Origin: Natronolimnobius sp. AArcel1
GTDB taxonomy: Archaea; Halobacteriota; Halobacteria; Halobacteriales; Natrialbaceae
Reading direction: 5' to 3'
Length of the DNA: 64,000 nt
Assembly: GCF_011043775.1 (NCBI RefSeq)
Contig: NZ_JAAKXY010000003.1
Coordinates: forward strand, 496,001 to 560,000
Of this stretch, positions 14,645 to 23,468 are shown in pieces. Position numbers and translations under genes: made by a program. The notes beneath the pieces were generated by a model. The model saw only the letters and a list, made by a program, of their open reading frames with translations, did no database searches and had not been told where the DNA came from. Position 1 is the stretch's first letter; each line of letters begins with the position of its first letter.

Positions 14645-16403
14645 TGAGACCACCTCCGACGCCACCGTCAGGTTCTGGGAACGGCTCATCACTGCTCAGC
14701 AACTCAATATCCGATTCGAGCGTTTGCTCGAGGTGGTCTTCAACGCGACCAGCCTCGAGATACGTGTGCAGGTACGCAGCAAGTCTGTCGGCGGCAAGAT
14801 ATGGGGTCATCAGTACACAGTGGACGCCGCTCTCGTAGAGGGTACGTGCGTCTTCGATTCGATCCGCTTCAACGAGAACTGTCGCGTCCTCGCTGACCGA
14901 CTCGAGCAATACCGAGTTGACCGCCGGATCGACCGACGATGAGAGGACGAAATCAGCCCGTTTCGCGGCGACATCCTTTCGGATCGTTGCATTTCGGAAG
15001 TCACCGTAGACGGCGTTGTACCCCTCTTCTTTGAGTGTTTCGACGTGTTCGACGGTTCGGTCAACGACGACTACATCCTCGTAGTGATCTGCGAGCAACG
15101 GAAGGACATTTCGCGTTACGTCGTCGTAACCGATGACGACTGCATGGTCGCGGTACTCCTGTTTATCGCCCTCAAATGCACCCTCGCCGGTGAAGCGCGT
15201 GATCGTCGACTCGAATCGCTCGAACAGCGTATGGCTAAACTCGATGAAGTACACCGAGACGGCCATCGTGAAGATGGCAAGCAGCGTCATGAAGCCAAGC
15301 ACTTCCGCCTCGATGAACCCACCTGTCACTGCGACAGCGGTGACGATAATCCCGAATTCGCTGACTTGAATCATGTTGAGGCTGCCGAGGAACGTCGTCT
15401 CGGATCCGAAGCCCTGCCAGTCGAGCAGGTAGAAGAAGATCACGAACTTTACTGGCATCAACACCAGCGCAGCGATGATCGCTTCCTGGGTGTAGGCAAA
15501 CAGTTGCGCCGCCTCGAGGTCGAGCGCAACGGAGACAAAAAAGACCATGACGAACAGGTCAGTCAGTGGATTAACCCGGTCCTGTAACTCCTTGCTGTAG
15601 GGCAGTTGGGCGATGGCGACGCCAGCCATGAACGCCCCCATCTCAATCGAGAGGTAGGCTTCGATGCCAAACGGCTCGAGAAAGAGGTTGATGTTGTCAG
15701 AGACGAAGACGAACAGAAACGCCCACGCAATGGCGACGAGGAAGAAGATTTCCTTGTTGTCTGCAATCCGGCGGAAGACAACCGGGAGGAGTGTTCGGGA
15801 AGCAACAAGCGCCGCGACTGTCACAAGTGCAACGAGCACGAGGACAACGGCGAGCGTGGTTGCGACCTCTGTAAGGCTATCCGGTTGACCGGCCGCAAGC
15901 ACGGCCAGAATAATAACGACGACGACGTCTTGGACGAGCAGGATGCCAACATCGATTTTGCCGTGTAACGAGGTCGCTTCGTCCTTGTCGTTTAGCATCT
16001 TGATGACGACCGCCGTCGAACTATACATCACTGCAAGACCGATGAGAAACGCCTCGAGCAGACCGAACGGGGGTAACGCATACGCGATTCCCGCACCCGC
16101 GAGAAAGACAAGCGCCATCTGTGGAAGCGCGATTTTGACGATTGGCGAGAGGACGTGTTGAATCTCCTCGAGGCGCATCTTGATCCCGAGTAAGAACAGC
16201 AAGAATGCGAGACCAAGTTCCGAGAGCAGTTCGGTCAGTTCGCTAACCTCAACGATCCCGAGCGCTGCTGGCCCGATCACGACGCCGGCGAGAATGTACG
16301 CGATGATCGTTGGCTGGCCAGTCTGTTTGGCGAGAAATCCAGCAAATGTCGCACAAAACAAAATAACAGCGAGATCAACAGTAAGCGCTGTTTCGGTAAC
16401 CAT
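14637..16403 (-). CDS. CPA2 cation:proton antiporter with RCK_N domain, subunit type 1 (paralogue)
   Basis: A 588-residue antiporter, first gene of a minus-strand operon. TM2 carries QTGQPTIIAYILAGVVIGP, almost identical to the 9200-10972 protein, and the ion-path segment is LLVQDVVVVIILAV. The RCK_N domain has a degenerate glycine loop (AVVIGYDDVTRNVL) exactly as in its paralogue, with VVVVDRT after it. The 8-nt overlap with the next start (14637-14644) also matches the other pair. The tail is GGVGGGLNE. Inferred: type 1 and type 2 subunits form a heteromer in which only one subunit binds nucleotide. Confidence 0.92.
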   Translation of the reverse strand: MVTETALTVDLAVILFCATFAGFLAKQTGQPTIIAYILAGVVIGPAALGIVEVSELTELLSELGLAFLLFLLGIKMRLEEIQHVLSPIVKIALPQMALVFLAGAGIAYALPPFGLLEAFLIGLAVMYSSTAVVIKMLNDKDEATSLHGKIDVGILLVQDVVVVIILAVLAAGQPDSLTEVATTLAVVLVLVALVTVAALVASRTLLPVVFRRIADNKEIFFLVAIAWAFLFVFVSDNINLFLEPFGIEAYLSIEMGAFMAGVAIAQLPYSKELQDRVNPLTDLFVMVFFVSVALDLEAAQLFAYTQEAIIAALVLMPVKFVIFFYLLDWQGFGSETTFLGSLNMIQVSEFGIIVTAVAVTGGFIEAEVLGFMTLLAIFTMAVSVYFIEFSHTLFERFESTITRFTGEGAFEGDKQEYRDHAVVIGYDDVTRNVLPLLADHYEDVVVVDRTVEHVETLKEEGYNAVYGDFRNATIRKDVAAKRADFVLSSSVDPAVNSVLLESVSEDATVLVEADRIEDARTLYESGVHCVLMTPYLAADRLAAYLHTYLEAGRVEDHLEQTLESDIELLSSDEPFPEPDGGVGGGLNE

Positions 16404-16554
16404 CTGCGCGATGCTTCCTAGTCGACTGAATTAACGGTGTCGAACCTGGCATCCATACGTCGTGGTATCGTCAGAACACACCCACGCGACACCAATAAGA
16501 ATCGGTGCAGCCAGAAGGGATAGTTTCAACCCCCTCGAGTCCGCCTTGACTGCT

Positions 16555-17214
16555 ATGACACAGGCGGTCGTCTTCGACCTCGATTATACCCTTGCGGTGC
16601 CGACGCGGGACCGCGAAACGCTGTTACAGGAGGCCGTCGACGCCGCCGACGCACCCGCGCTCACGCGCGAGGACTATCTCGAGGCCCACGGAAACCACCT
16701 CACCCAGCGTTCGCGCGAGCCGATTTTCACCGACTTGCTCGCTGAGCACGAAACGGAGGCTGACCCGGCCGCCGTTGCCACAGCCTACCGCGAGGCAATC
16801 GCAGACGCACTCGAGGCGCTGCCGGGCGTCGAATCCATGCTCGAGGACCTCAAAGCCGACTACCGCGTTGGGCTGTTGACCAACGGCCCCGTCCGCGCAC
16901 AGCGAGACAAACTCGAGACGCTCGACTGGGACAACCGATTTGACGCCGCACTCGTCACCGGCGAACTCGAGGCTGGTAAACCCGATCCGCGTGCGTTCGA
17001 GGCGATTGCAACCGAACTGGACGTCGAACCAGCGGAAACGGTCTACGTCGGCGACGACGTCGACGCCGACGTCTACGGCGCGACCAACGCCGGAATGGCG
17101 GTCATACAGGTCCTGCTCGAGGACGGCCCCGAGCCCGATTCGCGGGCTGTGGCCCACGTCGAACAGGCAGAGATTGCGACAGCGCTGCCGGACATTCTTG
17201 CTGACCTCGAGTGA
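16555..17214 (+). CDS. HAD-superfamily hydrolase
   Basis: A 219-residue phosphatase-like enzyme. Motif I is VFDLDYTL (nucleophile Asp and acid/base Asp) at residues 5-12, motif II is LLTNG, motif III Lys lies near EAGKPDPRAF, and motif IV is YVGDDVDADVYGA. A helical C1 cap occupies about residues 16-85. This is the layout of phosphoglycolate phosphatase/haloacid dehalogenase-like enzymes, but the substrate cannot be assigned. I chose the ATG at 16555 because motif I must be near the N-terminus; the open frame back to 16462 adds 31 residues without conservation. It is divergent from the antiporter operon. Confidence 0.88.
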   Translation: MTQAVVFDLDYTLAVPTRDRETLLQEAVDAADAPALTREDYLEAHGNHLTQRSREPIFTDLLAEHETEADPAAVATAYREAIADALEALPGVESMLEDLKADYRVGLLTNGPVRAQRDKLETLDWDNRFDAALVTGELEAGKPDPRAFEAIATELDVEPAETVYVGDDVDADVYGATNAGMAVIQVLLEDGPEPDSRAVAHVEQAEIATALPDILADLE

Positions 17215-17307
17215 CCGAGCGGGGCTGCAACGACTCCTCGAGGCGGAGCCTGGCTGCAGTTGTACCTGACGACTAACAAAGCCGACTGCGGTTGAGAGTC
17301 GGGTATA

Positions 17308-18183
17308 ATGTCTGCTGGAGAGCCGCCCGAGAAGCGACCGGAATCGGAGGCCGCACCTGATCCGGATGCAGACCCAGATCCACGCGCGAACACGGGAAAC
17401 AGTGCAGATCCTGGCCCGTCTGGCGTTCAGGTGCTCGGGCTGGTCGTGCTTATCGCGGCTGCGATGCTCGCGATGACATGGCTCTTGACACCGGAGATGA
17501 TCCCCGGTGGCAGTGCCGGTCCCGGCGAAGACAACGATGAGGAGTCGACGGCGCTCGAGGAACTTGGGGACGACGTTGCAGCCGAGGCAAACGAGAGTGA
17601 CAGCGAGAGCGATGACGATGATGATGATAACGAGGACGAATCCGACGATGAGGGTGATGGCGACGATGACGCTGAATCGGATGACGAAAGTGATGGTGAT
17701 GACGACGCCGAACTCGAGGATGAACTCGAGAGCGATGATGACGGCGGAGTAGGCGACGAGAGCGACGACGGTGAATCAGACGATGAAAGTGAGAGCGATG
17801 ATGACGACACTGAATTTGACGATGAGAGTGAGGGCGATGATGACGCCGAATTAGATGATGAGAGCGACGATGACGGTGAATCAGACGACGAAAGTGATGG
17901 CGATGACGACTCTGCGTCACCAGTTGACGATTTTGGCTCGCCATTCGATGATGACTCACCAGCGGATGATGCCGGCTCGCCGTTCGATGACGACTCGCCA
18001 GCGGATGATGCCGGACCACCGGATGACGCAGGGCCACCGGACGATGTGCCGGCGTCAGATGACGCGGGACCACCGGACGATGCTGGACCAGCCGATGACG
18101 CTGGCCCGCCAGACGATATTCCGGGATTAGATGATGATGGCGACGATGGCGATTCCGTCGATATTGATATCGATATCGGGTAG
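17308..18183 (+). CDS. Membrane-anchored protein with a very long Asp/Ser/Glu repeat tail
   Basis: A 291-residue protein. Residues 1-36 are Pro/Asp-rich, one membrane helix follows (VQVLGLVVLIAAAMLAMTWLL, about 39-59), and then about 220 residues are almost only D, E, S and G with the recurring unit ESDDESDGDD. The C-terminal part is built of DDAGPPDD and DDDSPADDAG repeats and ends in VDIDIDIG. With the N-terminus inside, the tail would lie outside the cell as a polyanionic brush, possibly binding cations or water. Function unknown. The DNA is correspondingly repetitive, so length may vary between strains. Confidence 0.75.
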   Translation: MSAGEPPEKRPESEAAPDPDADPDPRANTGNSADPGPSGVQVLGLVVLIAAAMLAMTWLLTPEMIPGGSAGPGEDNDEESTALEELGDDVAAEANESDSESDDDDDDNEDESDDEGDGDDDAESDDESDGDDDAELEDELESDDDGGVGDESDDGESDDESESDDDDTEFDDESEGDDDAELDDESDDDGESDDESDGDDDSASPVDDFGSPFDDDSPADDAGSPFDDDSPADDAGPPDDAGPPDDVPASDDAGPPDDAGPADDAGPPDDIPGLDDDGDDGDSVDIDIDIG

Positions 18184-18254
18184 TGAACGCCTCACTCCAA
18201 AATACGACTGCCTCGAGTCACAATCTACCCCGTCGAAGACGGACAAGACCGTGA

Positions 18255-19376
18255 TCAGCGAAGCGCTGCCGTCGCGTCGGCCATAATCTCGAGTGCTTCC
18301 TTCAACTCCTCCATGCCAGTCGCATACGAGAGTCGGGCATAGCCCGCGCCGTTCGCGCCGAAGGCATCGCCGGGGACGACAACCACGCCACGGTCGATTA
18401 CCTCATCACACCAGCCCTCAGGCACCTTCGGCATCGCGTAGAACGCACCCGAGGGCGTCGGCACCTCGAGGCCGGCATCCTCGAGGCCGTCGACGACGAC
18501 ATCGCGGCGGTCTTCGAACGCGGCGACCATCTCCGCGACAGGGTCTTGCGGTCCAGTGAGGGCGGCCTCGGCGGCGTACTGGGCGGGGGCGGACGCACAG
18601 GCCTGACCGTACTGGTGGACCCGAAGCATGCGCTCGATACGTCGATTCGAGCCGGTGACCCAGCCAAGTCGCCAGCCAGTCATCGAGTATGTCTTCGAGC
18701 AGGCGCTGACGACGACGACGTTGTCCGAGTCGGCGAACTCGAGCGGCGAGCGATGGGTTCCCTCGAAGACGATTTTCTCGTAGACTTCGTCGGAGACACA
18801 GAGTACGTCGTGTTCGTCGGCAATGCGCGCGAACTCGCGCATGTCGGCTTCGCTCTGGACGGCTCCAGTCGGGTTGGCGGGGCTGTTAACGATGAAGACG
18901 GCAGTATCGTCCGTGATCGCCTCCTCGACGGTGGCCGGATCGAGCGTGAGATCGTCACGAAGTCCGACTGGCTTCGGCGTCCCGTCGGCGAGTTTCGTCA
19001 GCGCGTCGTAGGAGACAAAGCCCGGATCGGGGAAGATGACCTCCTGTCCAGGGTCAACGTGGGCCTCGAGTGCGAGATGCAGGGCCTCACTGCCGCCCGA
19101 GGTAGCGATGATGTCGGCCGGATCGACCTCGAGGCCGTAGTCGCGATCGTACTTCGTTGCGATAGCTTCGCGCAGGGTTTCGGTGCCTTTGTTCGACGTG
19201 TAGGCGTCCGTCAGTCCGTTTTCGATAGCCTCGATTGCGCCGCGGCGGGCATGAGCCGGCGTCGGAAAGTCGGGTTGGCCGAGTCCGAGATTGATTGCGT
19301 CGTCACCGGCGGCTTCGAACACTTCACGAATGCCGCTGATCGACACCTGTTCGACCCGCTGGGAGAACTCTGTCAT
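18255..19376 (-). CDS. PLP-dependent class I/II aminotransferase
   Basis: A 373-residue fold-type I aminotransferase of the aspartate/aromatic aminotransferase family. Visible motifs are LGLGQPDFPTP near the N-terminus, YTSNKGTETLREAI, the cofactor-binding NSPANPTGA, the SDEVYEKIVF Asp/Tyr pair, the Schiff-base lysine in SKTYSMTGWRLG, and the substrate-carboxylate Arg in YARLSYATGMEEL. It probably transfers amino groups between 2-oxoacids and glutamate; substrate preference cannot be read. Start ATG 19376 gives the usual MTEFSQRVEQVSIS N-terminus. It stands alone on the minus strand, convergent with the acidic protein gene. Confidence 0.93.
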   Translation of the reverse strand: MTEFSQRVEQVSISGIREVFEAAGDDAINLGLGQPDFPTPAHARRGAIEAIENGLTDAYTSNKGTETLREAIATKYDRDYGLEVDPADIIATSGGSEALHLALEAHVDPGQEVIFPDPGFVSYDALTKLADGTPKPVGLRDDLTLDPATVEEAITDDTAVFIVNSPANPTGAVQSEADMREFARIADEHDVLCVSDEVYEKIVFEGTHRSPLEFADSDNVVVVSACSKTYSMTGWRLGWVTGSNRRIERMLRVHQYGQACASAPAQYAAEAALTGPQDPVAEMVAAFEDRRDVVVDGLEDAGLEVPTPSGAFYAMPKVPEGWCDEVIDRGVVVVPGDAFGANGAGYARLSYATGMEELKEALEIMADATAALR

Positions 19377-19522
19377 GCCTGTATGAGCGCAGTCGATCCC
19401 GATAACTCTTGATGGTTCTACGAGCCATACCGCCGACCGAATAGTCAGTCAGTACAGACACTCTTGTCTCCGAAATTGAGCAAGCCGCAACTAATATACG
19501 GGTCCTGTCGAACTATGGAGTG

Positions 19523-20176
19523 ATGACGCTCTCTCGGCGGTCGCTCCTTGGTGCGGGGGCAACTGGGGCAATTGCACTGACAGCCGGCTGTCTCGACTTC
19601 GTGACAGGCGACGGGCCACTCGAGTTCGAAGCCAACCAGGCAGCTCCGAGCGCGGACGCGCTCGCAGACACCGGCTACGAAGAATCGGCAATCGAACACG
19701 AAGCGATCCACGAGGAAGTCGATGTTGGCATCGAGCGCGAAGTTCGCGCGTCGCTGTGGGCAAGCCTCTACACGAAAGAGCGCGAACTGCAGGGCCAGAC
19801 GGAAGAAGCCGGCTTCTTTGGTGCAGTATCGATCCCTGGGATCGAAGTCCTCGGTCGCTCGTTTAATCCGCTCGCGGACCTGGATGGCGAGGAACTACTC
19901 GAGGAACTCATGTCACAACTCGACGACGGACAAGAGATTGAAAACATCGCTCACGAGGACTCTTTTGGCCTCGAAATCCTGGGCGACGGTCGCGAGGTCG
20001 ATGTCTTCGGCGGCGAGGCCGAGTACGGCGGCGAAACACTCGAGGTCGAAATCATGCTCACTTCGTTTATACACGAAGATGACTTACTCGTCCTGCTCGG
20101 TACCTACCCTCGATTACTCGCTGAGGAGTCGGCAAACATCGAGCACCTCCTCGAATCAGTCGAGCACCCGGTCTGA
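19523..20176 (+). CDS. DUF6517-like secreted lipoprotein
   Basis: A 217-residue protein whose N-terminus has a twin-arginine motif (SRRSLLGAG), a short hydrophobic stretch and a lipobox (LTAGC), so it should be Tat-exported and lipid-anchored at Cys. The mature part is acidic, with the family-type segment SLWASLYTKERE and a C-terminal half built of short strands (VSIPGIEVLGRSFNPLADL). I recognise it as a member of the haloarchaeal DUF6517 group; role unknown. A TATA-like CTAATATACG (19491-19500) lies about 28 nt upstream of ATG 19523, favouring that codon over the GTG directly before it. Confidence 0.78.
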   Translation: MTLSRRSLLGAGATGAIALTAGCLDFVTGDGPLEFEANQAAPSADALADTGYEESAIEHEAIHEEVDVGIEREVRASLWASLYTKERELQGQTEEAGFFGAVSIPGIEVLGRSFNPLADLDGEELLEELMSQLDDGQEIENIAHEDSFGLEILGDGREVDVFGGEAEYGGETLEVEIMLTSFIHEDDLLVLLGTYPRLLAEESANIEHLLESVEHPV

Positions 20177-20295
20177 GACTACGGACGAGCGCACAGCTAA
20201 TCACTGGTGTTTACAGGTCCGGAATAATCCTGTCGATGGGTGATACCGATAGTGTTGGGTACCAGAATCATGGGCCTCGAGTACGTAGCACGTAT

Positions 20296-20661
20296 ATGAC
20301 CGTCACGTGGCAGACCGAACGGTCGCCATCTGGCCCGGATGGACAGCCATCTGATGCCACGATGGAGTTCGACCGACACCCGCGGTACGTCCTCGAGTAC
20401 GAACTCACACACGGCGTTGCCGACCACCGGCCCGAGCACGAAGCGTGGCTCCTCGAGTGGAGTACCACGTGTATTGGTGTCGACGGCATCGAAGCAATCG
20501 ATATTCATCGTTCCGAAGCGTCACAACGCACGTCGTTCTCGATTCACCTCGATACCGAATTCGAGAACTGCCGGCCAGTTCCGAGTGACTTTCAGGTACT
20601 TCTCGAGGACCTCGAGCGGTGGGGAGGCGACCTGCTGGTGACGTGTATCGATCTGCGATAA
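20296..20661 (+). CDS. Conserved-type hypothetical protein
   Basis: About 121 residues from ATG 20296 (MTVTWQTERSP); an ATG at 20236 would add 20 residues. Acidic, soluble, with several His residues (ADHRPEHEAWLLEW) and Cys in TTCIGVDGIEAIDIH and VTCIDLR. No motif that I can name. A TATA-like AATAATCC near 20222-20229 favours a start downstream of 20236. It is followed after 10 nt by a strong hairpin and the convergent korB gene. Confidence 0.55.
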   Translation: MTVTWQTERSPSGPDGQPSDATMEFDRHPRYVLEYELTHGVADHRPEHEAWLLEWSTTCIGVDGIEAIDIHRSEASQRTSFSIHLDTEFENCRPVPSDFQVLLEDLERWGGDLLVTCIDLR

Positions 20662-20671
20662 GAAACTGCAA

Positions 20672-20690
20672 ACAGCGCCGGAGGCGCTGT
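20672..20690. terminator. Shared terminator hairpin
   Basis: ACAGCGCC (20672-20679) pairs perfectly with GGCGCTGT (20683-20690), loop GGA. It lies exactly between two convergent stop codons (20661 and 20692) and so probably ends both transcripts. Confidence 0.6.
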
Positions 20691-20691
20691 G

Positions 20692-21555
20692 TTAGTAGAA
20701 CTCGCGGACGAGGTCCATCGCGTCCTCAGGCGCACCGTCTGGAATCTCGGACATGTCTTCGGTGACGCCGTGTTGTTCGTTGTACGGCACCGAGTTTTCG
20801 TCCTGATACATCACGCCCTGGTACTCCTTCTCGCTGTCGAGGATGACTTCCTTGGCGGCCTCGTAGTCGTTCGGGTCGTGGCCCTCTTCCTCGAGGTCGA
20901 CGAGGTTGTCGCGGAAGTAGTCGTAGGTGTCGACGTCGTTGAACGTGACACACGGGCTGAAGACGTTGACGAAGCCAAAGCCGTCGTGTTCGATGGCTTC
21001 CTGAACGATCTCCTGATGGCGCAGGGCATCGGAGGCAAAGGACTGTGCGATGAAGGACGCGCCGGATGCCAGTGCGAGCGCGAGCGGATTGACTGGCGGC
21101 TGTTTTGGTCCTTCTGGGGTTGTCGAGGTCTCGAAGTCGGATCGCGACGTTGGCGAGGCCTGTCCTTTCGTCAGGCCGTAAATACGGTTGTCCATGACAC
21201 AGTAGGTCATGTCGACGTTGCGGCGGACAGCGTGGACGAAGTGACCGGCACCGATGGAGTAGCCGTCACCGTCACCGCCAGCGACCATCACTTCGATGTC
21301 GGGGCGGGACATTTTGACACCCTGTCCGACCGGGAGCGCACGGCCGTGGACCCCGTGAAGGGCGTAGCTGTGCATGTAGGTCCCAATCTTCCCGGAACAG
21401 CCGATTCCGGCGACCACGAACGTGTTGTCGGGGTCGTTGCCGGTTTCGGCGAGGGCTTTCATCATGCCGTTCATCGTCCCGAAGTCACCGCAGCCGGGAC
21501 ACCACGTTGGTTGCTTGTCGGATTTGAAGTCTGTGAATCGAACGTCGGAGCTCAT
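20692..21555 (-). CDS. korB: 2-oxoacid:ferredoxin oxidoreductase beta subunit (KorB type)
   Basis: The thiamine-diphosphate-binding subunit of a 2-oxoacid:ferredoxin oxidoreductase. The 287-residue protein has the iron-sulfur/TPP region WCPGCGDFG (Cys19, Cys22) and GIGCSGKIGTY (Cys53), and the TPP motif GGDGDGYSIGAGHF near residues 93-105 followed by RRN. Length (287) and partner length (584) match haloarchaeal 2-oxoglutarate enzymes (KorAB) better than the longer pyruvate enzymes (PorAB). It works in the TCA cycle, passing electrons from 2-oxoglutarate to ferredoxin. The start overlaps the stop of korA by one base. Confidence 0.9.
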   Translation of the reverse strand: MSSDVRFTDFKSDKQPTWCPGCGDFGTMNGMMKALAETGNDPDNTFVVAGIGCSGKIGTYMHSYALHGVHGRALPVGQGVKMSRPDIEVMVAGGDGDGYSIGAGHFVHAVRRNVDMTYCVMDNRIYGLTKGQASPTSRSDFETSTTPEGPKQPPVNPLALALASGASFIAQSFASDALRHQEIVQEAIEHDGFGFVNVFSPCVTFNDVDTYDYFRDNLVDLEEEGHDPNDYEAAKEVILDSEKEYQGVMYQDENSVPYNEQHGVTEDMSEIPDGAPEDAMDLVREFY

Positions 21556-23309
21556 TATGCTGGCACCTCTGCGGAGAGTTTCTCGGTGATCTGTTCGGCG
21601 AGTTCGTCCGCCTTGAAGCGGACGCCGGTGTACTTGTTAATGCGCTTGACGCGGGTAAGGGCGTCGTGTTCGATCAGATCGGCGAACTGTCCCGTCGCGT
21701 TACACTCAACGACGATAACGTCCTCTGCCGACTCGATCTCATCGGTCAGATCCGGCCGTGGGAAGATGTACGGCACCGAAATGACGCGCAGGTCGATATC
21801 GTCTTCCTCGAGATAGTCGAGGGCTTCGACGAGTGCGCCCTCGTTCGATCCCCACGAGAGGACGAGGTTGTCCGAGTCTGGGTTCCCGAACTCGCGGTAC
21901 TCCCAGCCTTCTTCTTCTTTCGCGGTCTCGACCTTGCGGTTGCGTTTGTCGACCTGCTGGACGCGCACGTCGGTCTCTTCGGTTCGGCGACCGAGTTCGT
22001 CGTGCTCGAGGCCAGTCGACATGTGTGCGCCGTCGGTTGTGCCGGGGATGGCACGCGGGCTGACGCCGTCCTCGGTGGCGGCGTGAGCGCGGAAGCGACC
22101 CTGTGAGTCGAGCCACTCGCCGACGGTGTCGTCGTCGACGAGTTTGCCGCGGTCGATCTCGACTGCGTCCATATCGAACGCTTCTGGCGGGAACGTCTGT
22201 TCGGTGACGGACATTGCCAGATCGGAGATCAGGAACACCGGCGTGTTGTACTTCTCGGCGAGGTTGAATGCCTCAATGGTTTTCCAGAAACACTCGGTGA
22301 TCGTCGTCGGTGCGACGACGAATCGTGGCACCTCGCCGTGACCGGCGTACAGCGCCATGTTGAGATCGCCCTGTTCTTGCTTCGTTGGCATCCCGGTCGA
22401 TGGACCGGATCGCTGGACGTCAGTAATGACAAGCGGGGTCTCACTGGTTGCGATCAGCCCGAACGTCTCGGTCATCAGGTCGATCCCGGCACCGGAGGTT
22501 GCCGTCATCGCTCGTGCGCCAGCGCGTGCACCGCCAAGCGCCATGTTGATCGCCGAGAGTTCGTCTTCGGCCTGGACAACGTGCCCGCCGTACTCTTCGA
22601 TACGGCCCGTCAGGTACTCCATGATGGAGGTCGCGGGTGTGATTGGGTATCCCGCATAGAAGCGACAGCCAGCGGCGATCGCACCCATGCCAATCGCTTC
22701 GTTTCCGTTCAGGAGGACGTAGTCGTTGTCCGTCGTCTCGAGGCTGTAGCCGAGGTGATCCAGGTCGTAGTTCTCCTGGACGTACTCCTGGCCGAGTCGA
22801 GCGGCTTCCTTGTTGTTCTCGACGATTTTCGATCCCTTCCCACCGAAGCGTTTCTCGAGGGATTCATCGAGATACTCGACATCGAAGTCGGCGATTTCAC
22901 ATGCCGCACCGAGTGCGACGACGTTGCGCATGATTGCGCCGCCGGCTTCTTCGGCGAGCGATTTCAGTGGTACGTCAACGGCAGTGATCTCGTCGGGGAT
23001 TTCGGCTTCCCACGAGCGCTCACCGTCGTAGATAATAGCGCTGCCCTCGTGGAGTTCGTCCAGATTCTCGTCGATTGTGCGCTGTGTCAGCGCAACGAGA
23101 ATATCGAGTCGGTCGACGACACTCTGGACGTCATCGACAGCCGTGCGGATCTTGTAGGCTGTGTAGCCGCCACGGATACGTGACGCGAAGTCTTTCGACG
23201 TGAACACGTGTCGGCCAGCACGCGAAAGTGCCTGTGCGAAGATTTTCCCGGTCGAGTCGATGCCGTCTCCGGCTTCGCCTCCGACCGCCCAGTTGAGGTC
23301 CTCAGCCAT
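21555..23309 (-). CDS. korA: 2-oxoacid:ferredoxin oxidoreductase alpha subunit (KorA type, gamma-alpha fusion)
   Basis: A 584-residue subunit starting at ATG 23309 (MAEDLNWAVGGEAGDGIDS). Residues about 1-190 form the gamma domain (GEAGDGIDSTG, RIRGGYTAYKIR) and about 200-584 the alpha/pyrimidine-binding domain (LNGNEAIGMGAIAAGCRFYAG, YPITPATSIMEYL). With KorB it oxidatively decarboxylates 2-oxoglutarate to succinyl-CoA, reducing ferredoxin. The frame is open upstream to 23648, but that extension lacks the family start and overlaps the divergent gene. CTTTTCATTTACT on the minus strand (23331-23343) is a TATA-like box about 26 nt upstream, so the operon is probably leaderless. Confidence 0.93.
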   Translation of the reverse strand: MAEDLNWAVGGEAGDGIDSTGKIFAQALSRAGRHVFTSKDFASRIRGGYTAYKIRTAVDDVQSVVDRLDILVALTQRTIDENLDELHEGSAIIYDGERSWEAEIPDEITAVDVPLKSLAEEAGGAIMRNVVALGAACEIADFDVEYLDESLEKRFGGKGSKIVENNKEAARLGQEYVQENYDLDHLGYSLETTDNDYVLLNGNEAIGMGAIAAGCRFYAGYPITPATSIMEYLTGRIEEYGGHVVQAEDELSAINMALGGARAGARAMTATSGAGIDLMTETFGLIATSETPLVITDVQRSGPSTGMPTKQEQGDLNMALYAGHGEVPRFVVAPTTITECFWKTIEAFNLAEKYNTPVFLISDLAMSVTEQTFPPEAFDMDAVEIDRGKLVDDDTVGEWLDSQGRFRAHAATEDGVSPRAIPGTTDGAHMSTGLEHDELGRRTEETDVRVQQVDKRNRKVETAKEEEGWEYREFGNPDSDNLVLSWGSNEGALVEALDYLEEDDIDLRVISVPYIFPRPDLTDEIESAEDVIVVECNATGQFADLIEHDALTRVKRINKYTGVRFKADELAEQITEKLSAEVPA

Positions 23310-23468
23310 GTTATGCCGGACCTTGCCCCCAGTAAATGAAAAGGCTTCTGAAACCCCTACCAGGTCACCTGCGTTGTGACACTGATGCGCACGTGCACAG
23401 ACGAACGCATCCAGTTTTCGACAGCCAGAACGGAACGCCTTTTCGCGCAGCAACCGAAGCGCTTCGAT

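Noticed and set aside
20689-21816. A 375-codon open frame on the plus strand
   Set aside because: Antisense of korB and the end of korA, which have TPP and iron-sulfur motifs.
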